From assembly GCA_036563805.1 (NCBI GenBank), contig DATCLS010000044.1, forward strand, positions 51,925 through 115,924: 64,000 nucleotides of DNA, read 5' to 3'. The notes under the pieces were generated by a model. That model searched no databases. It saw only the letters and a program-made list of their open reading frames with translations, and was not told the DNA's origin. This stretch comes from DATCLS01 sp036563805. GTDB taxonomy: Bacteria; Actinomycetota; Acidimicrobiia; Acidimicrobiales; VFJN01. The position numbers and the translations under genes are program-made. This document shows, piece by piece, positions 32,881-40,874 of this stretch. The number at the start of each line of letters is the position of its first letter. Position 1 is the first letter of the stretch.

Positions 32881-34956
32881 TCACGAGACCAGGTGGTCGA
32901 GCAGCCCCTCCTCGAGGTAGGCGGGGTAGTCGAGCGCCCGGACCGGGCGGACGTCCTGAGGGTGGTAGTCGAGGGCGGCGCGCACCCCCTCGTCGAGGTA
33001 GTAGGCGGCGGCCACCGCGTAGCGCAGGGTCGCCAGGCCCGGGTCCGTCGCCCAGGCGCCGGCGGCGAGCTCGCGGCTGCGGGCCAGGCCGTCCCGCACC
33101 CCGGCGGCCAGGTCGGGGCGGGCGGCGAGCACCCGGTCGATCAGCCGGTCGGCCACGCCGACCCGGGCGGCGCCGGGGATGAGCGCCTCGGCGACGGCGT
33201 CGAGCGCCGCCCGCTCGCCGTCGTCCAGCCGGGGCGGGTGGGGCGGGTCCGGCGCCGCCGGGCCGGACACCGCGCCCACCGACCCGCCGGACGCCGGCGC
33301 CCCACCGGAAGCCGGCCACGCCGGCGGCGGTCGGTCGGCGACAGGCGGGTCGGGCCTCGCCCCGTCGGGGCGGGCCGGCGGATCGGACACGGCCACCGCC
33401 GTCGGGAGCGCCGGGCGGGGCAGCTCGCCCCACCGCCGCACGAGCCGCTCCGCCGCCCGGTGGGCGAGCGCCACGATGGTCGAGGTCGGGTTGGCCGAGC
33501 CGGCGGTCGGGAAGACGCTGCCGTCGACCACCAGCAGGTTGGGCACGTCGTGGCTGACGCACCAAGGGTCGACGACCGACGTTGCCGGGTCGGTGCCCAT
33601 CCGGGCCGTGCCCAGGAGATGGCCGTTGGCGCCGAGGCGGTTCTCCTCCACGTGCCAGGCCCCGGCCTCCCGCAACGACTCGGCGGCCCGGGCCGCGTTC
33701 CACCGCAGCAACCGCTCGGTCTCGGGCGCCAGCCGGTAGACGAGCCGGGGCGCCGGCACGCCGGCGGCGTCGGTGAGCGTGGACGACAGCTCGACCCGGT
33801 TGGCGGGGTCGGGCGGGTCCTCGGCGATCACGACCCAGCTGGCGGTGCGGCCGAGCCGCGACCGGACGTGCGCATGGTGGTCGGCGCCCCACCGGCCCCG
33901 TCCGTCCGGGGCGAGGGCGTGGCGGAGCGGGCCGCCGGCCGAGCCCAGGGCCCAGGTGGCCCCACCGGCGACGCCGCGGGTCGGGTCGGGGCGGGCGAAC
34001 TCGAGGCAGTGGATCAGCGCGCCGTTGTGGGCCCGGTAGCCGTCCGGCGGGCCGTCGAACAGCCCGCTCACCGACACCAGCGGATGCAGCATGAGGTGGC
34101 GGCCGACGAGCCCGGACGAGTTGGCCAGCTCGCTGACCAGAAGCAGCCGGGCCGAGCCGACGGCGTTGGCCGCGCACACGACCACCCGGGCCGGCTGGTG
34201 GTGCGCCCGCCCGGCACGGTCGACCCACTCGACCCCGCAAGCCAGGCCCCGCCGGTCGGTCAGGATGCGCCGGACCGTTGCCCCCGTGACCACTCGCCCG
34301 CCCAGCCGGGCGAACGTCGGCCAGTGGGTGATGTCGGCCGACGCCTTGGCCCCCTCGTTGCACCCCGAGCCGCAGGTCCCCCGCTGGACGCACGGGTTCC
34401 GGCCGGCGTGCGGGGCCGACAGGATGGCGTTGGTGGCCGGCCACCAGTGCCAGCCCAGCCGGGCGTGCGCCCGGGCGACCCGCAGCCCCAGGTCCCCGAT
34501 GGGCAGCGGCGGGAGCGGCGGGTCTGCGCCCGGCGGATAGGCGGGGTTGCCTCCGAGGCCGGAGACGCCGAAGTCGCGGTCGGTGGCCTCGTAGTGGGGG
34601 CGGAGGTCCTCGTAGTCGAGCGGCCAGTCGGCGAAGACCTCGGGCACCATGCGGGGCCACTGGGCGTTGTAGAGGACGGTCCCGCCCCCGACGCCGTTGA
34701 AGTTGAGGATGCCCAGGTCCGAGCCCGACCGGTCGATCGGGTAGTCACCGGGCCGGCGCCGGACCTGCGGCGAGCTCGACCACGGCCCCGCCGCCAGCAG
34801 CTCGGCCTCGGGGCGGGCGCCCGGGTAGTCGGAGCGGTCCGGCCAGTCGCCCTGCTCCAGGCACATGACCGACAGCCCGGCCTCGGCCGCCCGCTTGGCG
34901 ACGACGGCACCCGACGGCCCAGCCCCGATCACCAGGACGTCGACCACCTCCCCCAC
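32881..34956 (-). CDS. GMC-family oxidoreductase fused to a gluconate-2-dehydrogenase subunit-3-like domain
   Basis: The 691-residue protein starts with an FAD-binding loop (DVLVIGAGPSGAVVAKRAAE) and has GVGGGTVLYNAQWPRM, NAVGSARLLL and the C-terminal NPTSTIVALAHRAAERLV with NGHLLGTARMGTDP, all GMC hallmarks. It should oxidise an alcohol with FAD. After a Pro-rich linker (about 520-570), residues from about 575 (LDDGERAALDAVAEALIPGA to the end) resemble the small gamma subunit of gluconate 2-dehydrogenase, normally a separate protein. The GTG at 34956 follows TAGCGT by 8 nt. There is no twin-Arg signal. Confidence 0.85.
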   Translation of the reverse strand: MGEVVDVLVIGAGPSGAVVAKRAAEAGLSVMCLEQGDWPDRSDYPGARPEAELLAAGPWSSSPQVRRRPGDYPIDRSGSDLGILNFNGVGGGTVLYNAQWPRMVPEVFADWPLDYEDLRPHYEATDRDFGVSGLGGNPAYPPGADPPLPPLPIGDLGLRVARAHARLGWHWWPATNAILSAPHAGRNPCVQRGTCGSGCNEGAKASADITHWPTFARLGGRVVTGATVRRILTDRRGLACGVEWVDRAGRAHHQPARVVVCAANAVGSARLLLVSELANSSGLVGRHLMLHPLVSVSGLFDGPPDGYRAHNGALIHCLEFARPDPTRGVAGGATWALGSAGGPLRHALAPDGRGRWGADHHAHVRSRLGRTASWVVIAEDPPDPANRVELSSTLTDAAGVPAPRLVYRLAPETERLLRWNAARAAESLREAGAWHVEENRLGANGHLLGTARMGTDPATSVVDPWCVSHDVPNLLVVDGSVFPTAGSANPTSTIVALAHRAAERLVRRWGELPRPALPTAVAVSDPPARPDGARPDPPVADRPPPAWPASGGAPASGGSVGAVSGPAAPDPPHPPRLDDGERAALDAVAEALIPGAARVGVADRLIDRVLAARPDLAAGVRDGLARSRELAAGAWATDPGLATLRYAVAAAYYLDEGVRAALDYHPQDVRPVRALDYPAYLEEGLLDHLVS

Positions 34957-35072
34957 GGCCGGACACGCTACCGAGGAAGGCGCCGAGCGCCGCCGGGCAA
35001 CCACGAGGCGTGAGGGCGGCGGCAGGGCGACGGCGCGGCGACCGGACCACCCACCTCGGCTACCGGTCAGGT

Positions 35073-35215
35073 GAGACGCCGAGCCAACCAAGGCGGCGCG
35101 GCGGCACCGTGCCGACCGGACCACCCCCCTCCGGACGCCCGTCAGCTGAGACGCCGAGCCAACCAAGGCGGCGCGGCGGCACCGTGCCGACCGGACCACC
35201 CCCCTCCGGACGCCG
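35073..35215. repeat. 75-bp tandem repeat, two copies
   Basis: GAGACGCCGAGCCAACCAAG begins at 35073 and again at 35148, and the copies match almost exactly for about 65-70 bp. A degenerate half copy (GGCGCGGCGACCGGACCACC) precedes at about 35033. It fills the 34957-35333 gap, which holds no convincing gene. Confidence 0.85.
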
Positions 35216-35333
35216 GTCTGGCGGACGGCGGGCAGGGGCCGGCCGGGGCGTCGCGCTTGCGGCCGCCGATCACAGGCGGCGGCCGGTCGGGTGGGGCGGG
35301 AGGCGCCGGCCGACGCCGTGCGCCGGCGGCGAA

Positions 35334-35813
35334 TCAGGTGGGACGGTTCGCCTCGCGCTCGTAGGTGCGGAGCGTCTCGACGACGAGGCGGCGCTCGGCC
35401 GGGGTGAGGGGCTCGAGGGCGACGCGCCAGGCCCGGGCACCCGCGGCCAGCCAGGCCTCGATCGCCGGGCGGTGGGCCTCGGCGATGCTCACGATCGTGC
35501 GCCGCCGGTCGGCGTCGTCCTCGCGGCGCTCGAGGATCCCCTGCCGGCTCAGGTCGCCGACCATGAGGCTCACCGTGGTCGGCGCCACCTCGAGCCGGCG
35601 GGCCAGCTCGTTGACGCCCATGGCGCCGTCGTACAGCAGGTAGGCGAGCAGCGACAGGTGCCGCGGGGTCAGCGAGAACGAGCGGAGCTGCTCGGGGACC
35701 GGCAGGCGCTTGGTGCGGGCCACCAGGCGGGGCGTCAGCAGGATCATCGCCCGGACGCCGTCGTCGACGCTGAGCCCCTCGGCTCGCCCTCCGGATCGCC
35801 CCTCCGTGGACAT
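35334..35813 (-). CDS. MarR-family transcriptional regulator
   Basis: The 159-residue protein has the winged-helix core LTPRHLSLLAYLLYDGAMGV, NELARRLEVAPTTVSLMVGD, LSRQGILERREDDADRRRTI. The ATG at 35813 follows GGAG by 9 nt. Several CAAAG/CTTTG elements lie between it and the divergent nitroreductase-hemerythrin gene. MarR proteins often sense phenolics or oxidants, which would fit a redox-type neighbour. Confidence 0.92.
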   Translation of the reverse strand: MSTEGRSGGRAEGLSVDDGVRAMILLTPRLVARTKRLPVPEQLRSFSLTPRHLSLLAYLLYDGAMGVNELARRLEVAPTTVSLMVGDLSRQGILERREDDADRRRTIVSIAEAHRPAIEAWLAAGARAWRVALEPLTPAERRLVVETLRTYEREANRPT

Positions 35814-35815
35814 TG

Positions 35816-35838
35816 CTTTGCGCTCCAAAGTAGCTTTG
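35816..35838. promoter_or_regulatory. MarR operator with CAAAG/CTTTG inverted repeats
   Basis: CTTTG-N5-CAAAG-TAG-CTTTG covers 35816-35838, giving the palindrome CAAAGTAGCTTTG and overlapping a reverse-strand -10 (TACTTT). A further CTTTG lies at 35851 next to TATACAT, the likely -10 of the divergent gene. Confidence 0.65.
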
Positions 35839-35894
35839 AAAACTAATCAACTTTGCTATACATAGGAGCGTACCCGACCACGGGAGGCACGCCC

Positions 35895-36731
35895 ATGACA
35901 GAGCTCGGCCTCGACCCCCGGAGTTGGAACCAGCGCGTCGTCGCCACCTACCGCGCTCCCGGAGACGGCCCGGGCGCAGCCGACGGCGTCTCCCTCCTCC
36001 TGCTCACCACCCAGGGGCGGCGGACCGGCAAGCCCCACACCACGCCCGTCGTGGCGCTGCGGGAGGGGTCCCGCTACCTGGTCGCGGTGTCCGACGGCGG
36101 CGCGGCCTCCGAGCCCGACTGGTACCGCAACCTGCTGGCCCACCCCCAGGTCACGATCGAGCGCCCGGGCGAGTCGGGGGAGGTCGAGCCGTGGGCGGCC
36201 GTCGCCGTGCCGATCGACGGGCCCGAGGGCGGCGTCGTCGCCCTCGTCCCGCTCGACCCGGAGGAGCTGGCGGCCCGCCCCGAGCTGCGCCAGGGGCTGG
36301 GCGACGCCCTGCTCACCTGCCACGCCACGCTGCGAGCCCAGCTCGCCGAGGTCCGGTCGGCCATCGCCGCCGCCCTCGCCGAGCCCGCCCCCGCGGCCGG
36401 CGAGGCCCTGCGCCGGTGCGCCCTCACGTACTGCTACGGCCTCCAGGTCCACCACCTGCGGGAGGACGGCGCGTTCTCCCCGCTGGCCCGCCATCTGCCC
36501 GAGCTCGCCCCCGTGCTCGACCGCCTGCGGGGCGAGCACGAGCGGCTGGAGGGGGCGCTGCGCGCCTTCGAGGTGCTCCTCGACGCCGGCCCGCCCCGCG
36601 ACCGGGCGGGGGTCGAGGCCGTGCGCCGGGCGCTCGACGCGGTGCAGGCGGGACTCGACGAGCACTTCACCACCGAGGAGGAGCACCTCCTGCCGGCCCT
36701 GGGCGTCGCCCGCCCCGACCCGGGCCCGTGA
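35895..36731 (+). CDS. F420-type nitroreductase-like (DDN) domain fused to a hemerythrin domain
   Basis: Residues about 10-125 match deazaflavin-dependent nitroreductase-like proteins (LLLLTTQGRRTGKPHTTPVV, then SDWYRNLLAHPQVTIE-like EPDWYRNLLAHPQVTIE). Residues about 150-275 form a hemerythrin/HHE bundle with His and Glu at the expected places (CHATLRAQL, LQVHHLREDGAF, LRGEHERLEGAL, LDEHFTTEEEHLLPAL). One chain thus joins an F420/redox domain to a di-iron oxygen- or NO-binding domain. GGGAGG precedes the ATG. It is divergent from, and probably controlled by, the MarR gene. Confidence 0.88.
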   Translation: MTELGLDPRSWNQRVVATYRAPGDGPGAADGVSLLLLTTQGRRTGKPHTTPVVALREGSRYLVAVSDGGAASEPDWYRNLLAHPQVTIERPGESGEVEPWAAVAVPIDGPEGGVVALVPLDPEELAARPELRQGLGDALLTCHATLRAQLAEVRSAIAAALAEPAPAAGEALRRCALTYCYGLQVHHLREDGAFSPLARHLPELAPVLDRLRGEHERLEGALRAFEVLLDAGPPRDRAGVEAVRRALDAVQAGLDEHFTTEEEHLLPALGVARPDPGP

Positions 36732-37612
36732 GCGCCGCCGGCATGACCCCGGGCCCTCACCCCGGCGGGCCCACCCCCGCCGGCCCGCACCCCGGCAGCA
36801 CGGGCCCCGCCGGCGCGAGCCCCGCCGGCGGCACGGCCCCTGCCGGCGGCCCGATGTCCCCCGCCGCACCGAGCGCCGGCGGAGGGGATGCCGGCCGCAC
36901 CGCCTCCCCCGGGGGCGGTCCTCCCTTCGGCAGCACGAGCCCCGCCGGCGCGAGCCCCGCCGGCGGCCCGGCCTCCCCCGGCGGCACGGCGGCGGGCGGC
37001 GGGCCCGCCGCCGGCGGCGGGGAGTTGGTCCTGCGCAAGGAGCGGCGGCAGTGGCTGCCGGTGGCGGTGATCACGTTCGTGCTCTTCGCGCTGCCGTTCC
37101 TCGGCGCCGCGCTCGCCGCCGCGATCGCCGGCGAGTGGACGATCGCCGTGGTCGCCGGCGCGATCGGCGGCGTGCCGACCGCCCTGGTCGCCGCCCAGCT
37201 GGGGCGCAGCCGCATCGAGGTCACGCCCGAGGCGATCGCCGTGCGCGGGGCGGTGGGCCGGCGCCAGGCCCCGCGGGCGCGGGCGACGCACCTCGTCCGG
37301 GCCCCCGTGTGGCAGGGGCGGGCGGGGGTCGTCGACACGGTGTTCGTGCTCGACGCCGGCGGCCGGACCCTCCTGCGGATCCGCGCCCAGCACTACCGCC
37401 CCTCGGACGTCGACCGCTTGGTGGCGTTCCTCGGGCTCCCGAGCACCGGGCCGGACCGGCCCGTGAGCCCGAGCGAGCTGGACGCCCTGTACCCGGGCAT
37501 CGTGCCCTGGGTCGAGGCCCACCCGGCGCGGCTCGCCGCCTACGTGGCGGCGCTGACCCTCGTGGGCGTGGCGGCGCTGAGCCTGGCCGTGAGAATCCTG
37601 GCGTCGCCGTGA
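36728..37612 (+). CDS. Membrane protein with Pro/Gly/Ala-rich N-terminus and PH-like domain
   Basis: The 294-residue protein starts with about 95 residues of Gly/Pro/Ala/Ser repeats (PAGASPAGG-like units). Then follow two membrane helices (VAVITFVLFALPFLGAALAA, then IAVVAGAIGGVPTALVAAQ), a beta-rich region (RIEVTPEAIAVRGAVG, TVFVLDAGGRTLLRIRAQHY) and a last helix (AAYVAALTLVGVAALSLAV). Its GTG overlaps the stop of the nitroreductase-hemerythrin gene, so they are translated together and may work together at the membrane. No named family. Confidence 0.7.
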   Translation: MSAAGMTPGPHPGGPTPAGPHPGSTGPAGASPAGGTAPAGGPMSPAAPSAGGGDAGRTASPGGGPPFGSTSPAGASPAGGPASPGGTAAGGGPAAGGGELVLRKERRQWLPVAVITFVLFALPFLGAALAAAIAGEWTIAVVAGAIGGVPTALVAAQLGRSRIEVTPEAIAVRGAVGRRQAPRARATHLVRAPVWQGRAGVVDTVFVLDAGGRTLLRIRAQHYRPSDVDRLVAFLGLPSTGPDRPVSPSELDALYPGIVPWVEAHPARLAAYVAALTLVGVAALSLAVRILASP

Positions 37613-37622
37613 GCACGCAGCC

Positions 37623-37796
37623 GTGACCCACGCCATGTTGGGCACGCCGATGCGAACGCCGCCACCGTGACCACGCAGCCGTGACCCACGCCATGTTGGG
37701 CACGCCGATGCGAACGCCGCCACCGTGACCACGCCGCCGTGACCCACGCCATGTTGGGCACGCCGATGCGAACGCCGCCACCGTGACCACGTCGCC
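37623..37796. repeat. 58-bp tandem repeat, three copies
   Basis: GTGACCCACGCCATGTTGGG starts at 37623, 37681 and 37739, and the copies are nearly identical. The 58-bp unit is not a multiple of three. Degenerate fragments (GTGAGGACGCCACCGTGAAC) continue to about 37845. There is no gene in this gap. Confidence 0.93.
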
Positions 37797-37863
37797 ATGA
37801 AGGCGTCGCCGTGAGGACGCCACCGTGAACGCCGCCACCGCGGCGGAGTGACAGGCTGGGTGG

Positions 37864-38823
37864 ATGCTCTGGGCAGTGGTCTTCGTCGTCGGCGGCCTGG
37901 CGCTGCTGGCCGTCGCCCCCGACCGGTTCGTGGCCGGGGCGGCCGGGCTCGCCGACCGCCTGGGCGTCTCCCGCGTGCTGATCGGCGCGGTCGTGATCGG
38001 CTTCGGGACCAGCATGCCCGAGCTCCTCGTGAGCGGGCTCGCCACCGCCGACGGGGAGCCCGAGGTCGCCGTCGGCAACGTCGTGGGCTCCAACATCGCC
38101 AACCTCGGGCTCGTGCTGGCCGTCGCCGCCCTCATCAGCCGCGTGCGGGTCCCCGCCGGCCTGCTGCGGCGCGAGGTGCCCGTGACCGTGGTGGCCACCG
38201 TCCTGTTCGCCCTGCTGGTCCAGCACGGCGTGACCCGCGTCGAGGGGGCGGTCCTCGCCGTGGCCGTGGTCGCCGCCCTGACCATCCTCGTGCGCAGCGC
38301 CCGGCGCCCGGGCGACGGCGCGGCCGGCGAGCTGGGCGTCGAGATCGAGGAGTACCTGGGTGACGAGACCCAGCGCCCGGCGTGGCGCCTGGCCGGCGAG
38401 GCCCTCGTGGGGCTGCTGGGCACGCTGGCCGGCGCCCAGCTGCTCGTGACCGGGGCGGTGGAGATCGCCTCCGAGCTCGACGTGTCGAGCGGGTTCGTGG
38501 GGGTGACGATCGTCGCGATCGGGACGTCGCTGCCCGAGCTGGTGACGGCCATCGCCGCGGCGCGGGCCGGCGAGGACCAGCTCATCATCGGCAACGTGCT
38601 GGGCTCGAACATGTTCAACAGCCTGGCCGTCGGCGCCGTCGTCGGGCTGGTGCGCCCTCTGCCCGTGACCGACGCGGCGCTCACGGTCGGCGGGGTCGCC
38701 GCCATGCTGGTCATGACCGCCCTCGGGGTGCTGGCGATGGGTGCCCGGGGGTCGGTGACCCGCGTCGAGGCCACCGTGCTCCTCGTCGTCTACGTGCTGA
38801 TGCTGCCGTTCCTGGCGGGCTGA
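37864..38823 (+). CDS. Calcium/sodium antiporter (CaCA family, YrbG-like)
   Basis: The 319-residue membrane protein has the two inverted alpha-repeats of the family: GFGTSMPELLVSGLATA with GNVVGSNIANLGL, and AIGTSLPELVTAIAAA with GNVLGSNMFNSLAV. These carry the ion-binding Glu, Asn and Ser residues. About ten helices are visible. It should exchange Na+ for Ca2+ across the cytoplasmic membrane. It starts after the 58-bp repeats. The acidic loop (EIEEYLGDE) between the halves is typical. Confidence 0.93.
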   Translation: MLWAVVFVVGGLALLAVAPDRFVAGAAGLADRLGVSRVLIGAVVIGFGTSMPELLVSGLATADGEPEVAVGNVVGSNIANLGLVLAVAALISRVRVPAGLLRREVPVTVVATVLFALLVQHGVTRVEGAVLAVAVVAALTILVRSARRPGDGAAGELGVEIEEYLGDETQRPAWRLAGEALVGLLGTLAGAQLLVTGAVEIASELDVSSGFVGVTIVAIGTSLPELVTAIAAARAGEDQLIIGNVLGSNMFNSLAVGAVVGLVRPLPVTDAALTVGGVAAMLVMTALGVLAMGARGSVTRVEATVLLVVYVLMLPFLAG

Positions 38824-38827
38824 GCCG

Positions 38828-38852
38828 GCCCGGGCTCGGCCCCCGCCCGGGC
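38828..38852. terminator. Hairpin between convergent antiporter and TetR genes
   Basis: GCCCGGGC occurs at 38828-38835 and 38845-38852, so the two can pair with each other. It fills the whole gap between two stop codons. Confidence 0.45.
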
Positions 38853-38853
38853 G

Positions 38854-39498
38854 TCAGCCCCCGGCCGGCGCCCGCAGGATCCCGTTGAGGGCGGCGTCGA
38901 CGATCGCCTCGACGTCGTCCTCGGTCATGCGGGCGTCGCTGACCAGCAGCCGGGTCCACAGCGGGCCGACCAGCATGTCGATGATCACGTCGTGGTCGAC
39001 CGCGGGGTCGAGCTCGCCCCGGGCCACGGCCCGGTTCATCGCCTGGTGGAAGGCCCGGCGCCGGGCGGCGGTCGTCGAGCGCACGACCGCGGCCAGCTCG
39101 CGACTCGCCGCCGACTCGCGCACCAGGTCCTCGACGACGCGGCCCGGCCCCTCGAACAGCAGCTGGTAGGTCTCCCGCAGCAGCGCCAGCAGGTCGGCCC
39201 GCAGCGAGCCGTGGTCGACCGTCGCCACCCGGTCGGTGTAGAGCCGGCGCATCACCTGGGCGACCAGCATGTCCTTGGACGGCCACCGCCGGTACAGGGT
39301 CGTCTTGGCCACCCGGGCGTCGGCGGCGATGTCGTCGACGCGGAGCCGCGCGTAGCCCACCTTGATCAGGCGGGCGAGGGTGGCGTCGAGGATCTTCTGG
39401 TCCACGCCCTCCTCGCGTGGACGCCCCGGCCGCCGTCGCTCCGGCACCGGGTCCGCCGCCCCCTCGGCCTGGCTGGACCGCGTCACTGCAGAGGACAC
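38854..39498 (-). CDS. TetR-family transcriptional regulator
   Basis: The 214-residue protein has an RRRPGRPREE basic arm, then a TetR domain (ILDATLARLIKVGYARLRVD, DIAADARVAKTTLYRRWPSK) and a C-terminal domain of the TetR_C_11-like type (VEDLVRESAASRELAAVVRS). The GTG at 39498 is favoured by TAGGGT 7 nt upstream; a GTG at 39486 is the alternative. It stands alone, upstream and co-directional of nothing obvious, with the methyltransferase gene behind it on the same strand. Confidence 0.88.
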   Translation of the reverse strand: MSSAVTRSSQAEGAADPVPERRRPGRPREEGVDQKILDATLARLIKVGYARLRVDDIAADARVAKTTLYRRWPSKDMLVAQVMRRLYTDRVATVDHGSLRADLLALLRETYQLLFEGPGRVVEDLVRESAASRELAAVVRSTTAARRRAFHQAMNRAVARGELDPAVDHDVIIDMLVGPLWTRLLVSDARMTEDDVEAIVDAALNGILRAPAGG

Positions 39499-39623
39499 TT
39501 CCCGTACCCTACGTCTCGCAGACCTGCCCGGGGTCGAGGAAAAGTCGGCGGACCCGGTGGCGACGCCGCAACGCGGCCACGCCTCGGCCCGGCCCGAGCG
39601 CCGCCGCGCCGGGCCGAGGGGGC

Positions 39624-40508
39624 TCAGGCCGAGGGGATGTGGTCCGGCTCCTCGGGCAGGTCGCCGAGGATGTCCTCGATCGGCCGCTCCGCCGCCTCGT
39701 CGACGGGCCGCGCCAGGAACACGTTCACGTGGTACGACCCCTCGGACTCCCGGCCGGTCGGGTCGATCCCCAACGCGTCCAGCTCGCCGAGCGCGTAGGC
39801 GCGCTCGTCCTCGCTGGCGAAGCGTCGCTGCGGGTAGGTGACGCCGTCCAGCTGCTCGGTCACCAGCCCGTGGGTGGCCAGGCGGTCGGCGATCGGCTCG
39901 AACGGCACGGTCCGCAGGCACAGCGCCGCCAGCCACGGCCGCCGCTCGGGGTCGGTGCACTCGAACAGGCGGTCGAACGTCCGCTCGGTGACATAACCGA
40001 TCCCGCCGGTCACCGTGACCAGGTCGACCGAGCCGACCGCGGTCGCCAGCTCCGGCGACGGCGGGTTCTCCTCGAGGTTCTCGACGACGCCCTGGTCGAG
40101 CAGCCCCACCTCCACCCCGTAGGCGATGGCGTTGCTGGCGGCGTCGAGCCCGATCACCGTCGGCGCCCCCTCCCGGCAGGCGGCGAAGCGCTCGCGATCG
40201 ACGGCCGCCAACTCCTCGCTGGTCAGATCGGCCACCTCGTCCGACCGGTAGTGGTCGTAGAGGTCGGCCAGCCCGATGTCGTGCTTGAGCAGCGCGGCGT
40301 TGACGCCGTACGAGCAGCACACGTCGAGCACGGTCGGCGAGTCCACGTCGAGCGCGTTCAGCACCCGCCGGAACACGTGCTGTCCGTAGTGGGGAACCGA
40401 GTAGTCGTGGGCGCCCAAGCCGTGGAAGTAGGGGCGGGGGTCGGGCTGGTCGTAGATCCCGTCGAAGTCGGCCTTGGCGAGGGTCGGTCTGGCGTCGGTC
40501 GTGCTCAC
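39624..40508 (-). CDS. Class I SAM-dependent methyltransferase-like protein
   Basis: The 294-residue protein has a Rossmann-type motif VLDVCCSYGVNAALLKHD near residue 60, followed by an acidic turn (VIGLDAASNAIAYG) and VDLVTVTGGIGYV, as in SAM methyltransferases. The N-terminus (DGIYDQPDPRPYFHGLGAHD) is typical of an actinobacterial subgroup of unknown substrate. The C-terminal 80 residues look like a separate cap. It starts with GTG after AAAGG. Substrate not deducible. Confidence 0.78.
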   Translation of the reverse strand: MSTTDARPTLAKADFDGIYDQPDPRPYFHGLGAHDYSVPHYGQHVFRRVLNALDVDSPTVLDVCCSYGVNAALLKHDIGLADLYDHYRSDEVADLTSEELAAVDRERFAACREGAPTVIGLDAASNAIAYGVEVGLLDQGVVENLEENPPSPELATAVGSVDLVTVTGGIGYVTERTFDRLFECTDPERRPWLAALCLRTVPFEPIADRLATHGLVTEQLDGVTYPQRRFASEDERAYALGELDALGIDPTGRESEGSYHVNVFLARPVDEAAERPIEDILGDLPEEPDHIPSA

Positions 40509-40874
40509 GGGAGCCTTTCGTCGTCCAACAGGTGCGGGTCGTCCTGGTCCGCACGCCAGACGCCGGGCCCCATCGCCGCGTCGGACCGGGCTGCGCCGTC
40601 GCCGGCGGCCACCGGTCCGCGTCTCCCAATGCAGAACGACCGGTTTCGCAACCTAACGGCGCCGGCGCCCGCCGGTCCAAACCACGGGACGGGTCGGGCC
40701 GGCCACGCAGGCCGCTCGGCGGCGCCGCCGGGACGGGCCCCTGGTCGCAGCGCCGGCGGTGCCGCCGGTCGCGGGCGGCCCGCGGATGCGGGGACTCGCG
40801 GGAGGTATCGCTACCGTTTGTTGTCGAACGGGGACGGAGGGAGAAGGACGGGACGATGCCGACCACGAGGAGAC
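40509..40874. other. Intergenic region between divergent methyltransferase and channel genes
   Basis: I see no convincing gene. The AT-richer stretch CGCTACCGTTTGTTGTCGAA (40809-40828) probably contains the promoter of the ClC gene, and GAGGAGA just before 40875 is its ribosome binding site. A 13-codon frame starting at 40857 is too short to support. Confidence 0.35.

Noticed and set aside
37623..37796. 58-bp repeats as a CRISPR array
   Set aside because: The copies are contiguous, with no variable spacers, and no cas genes are present.
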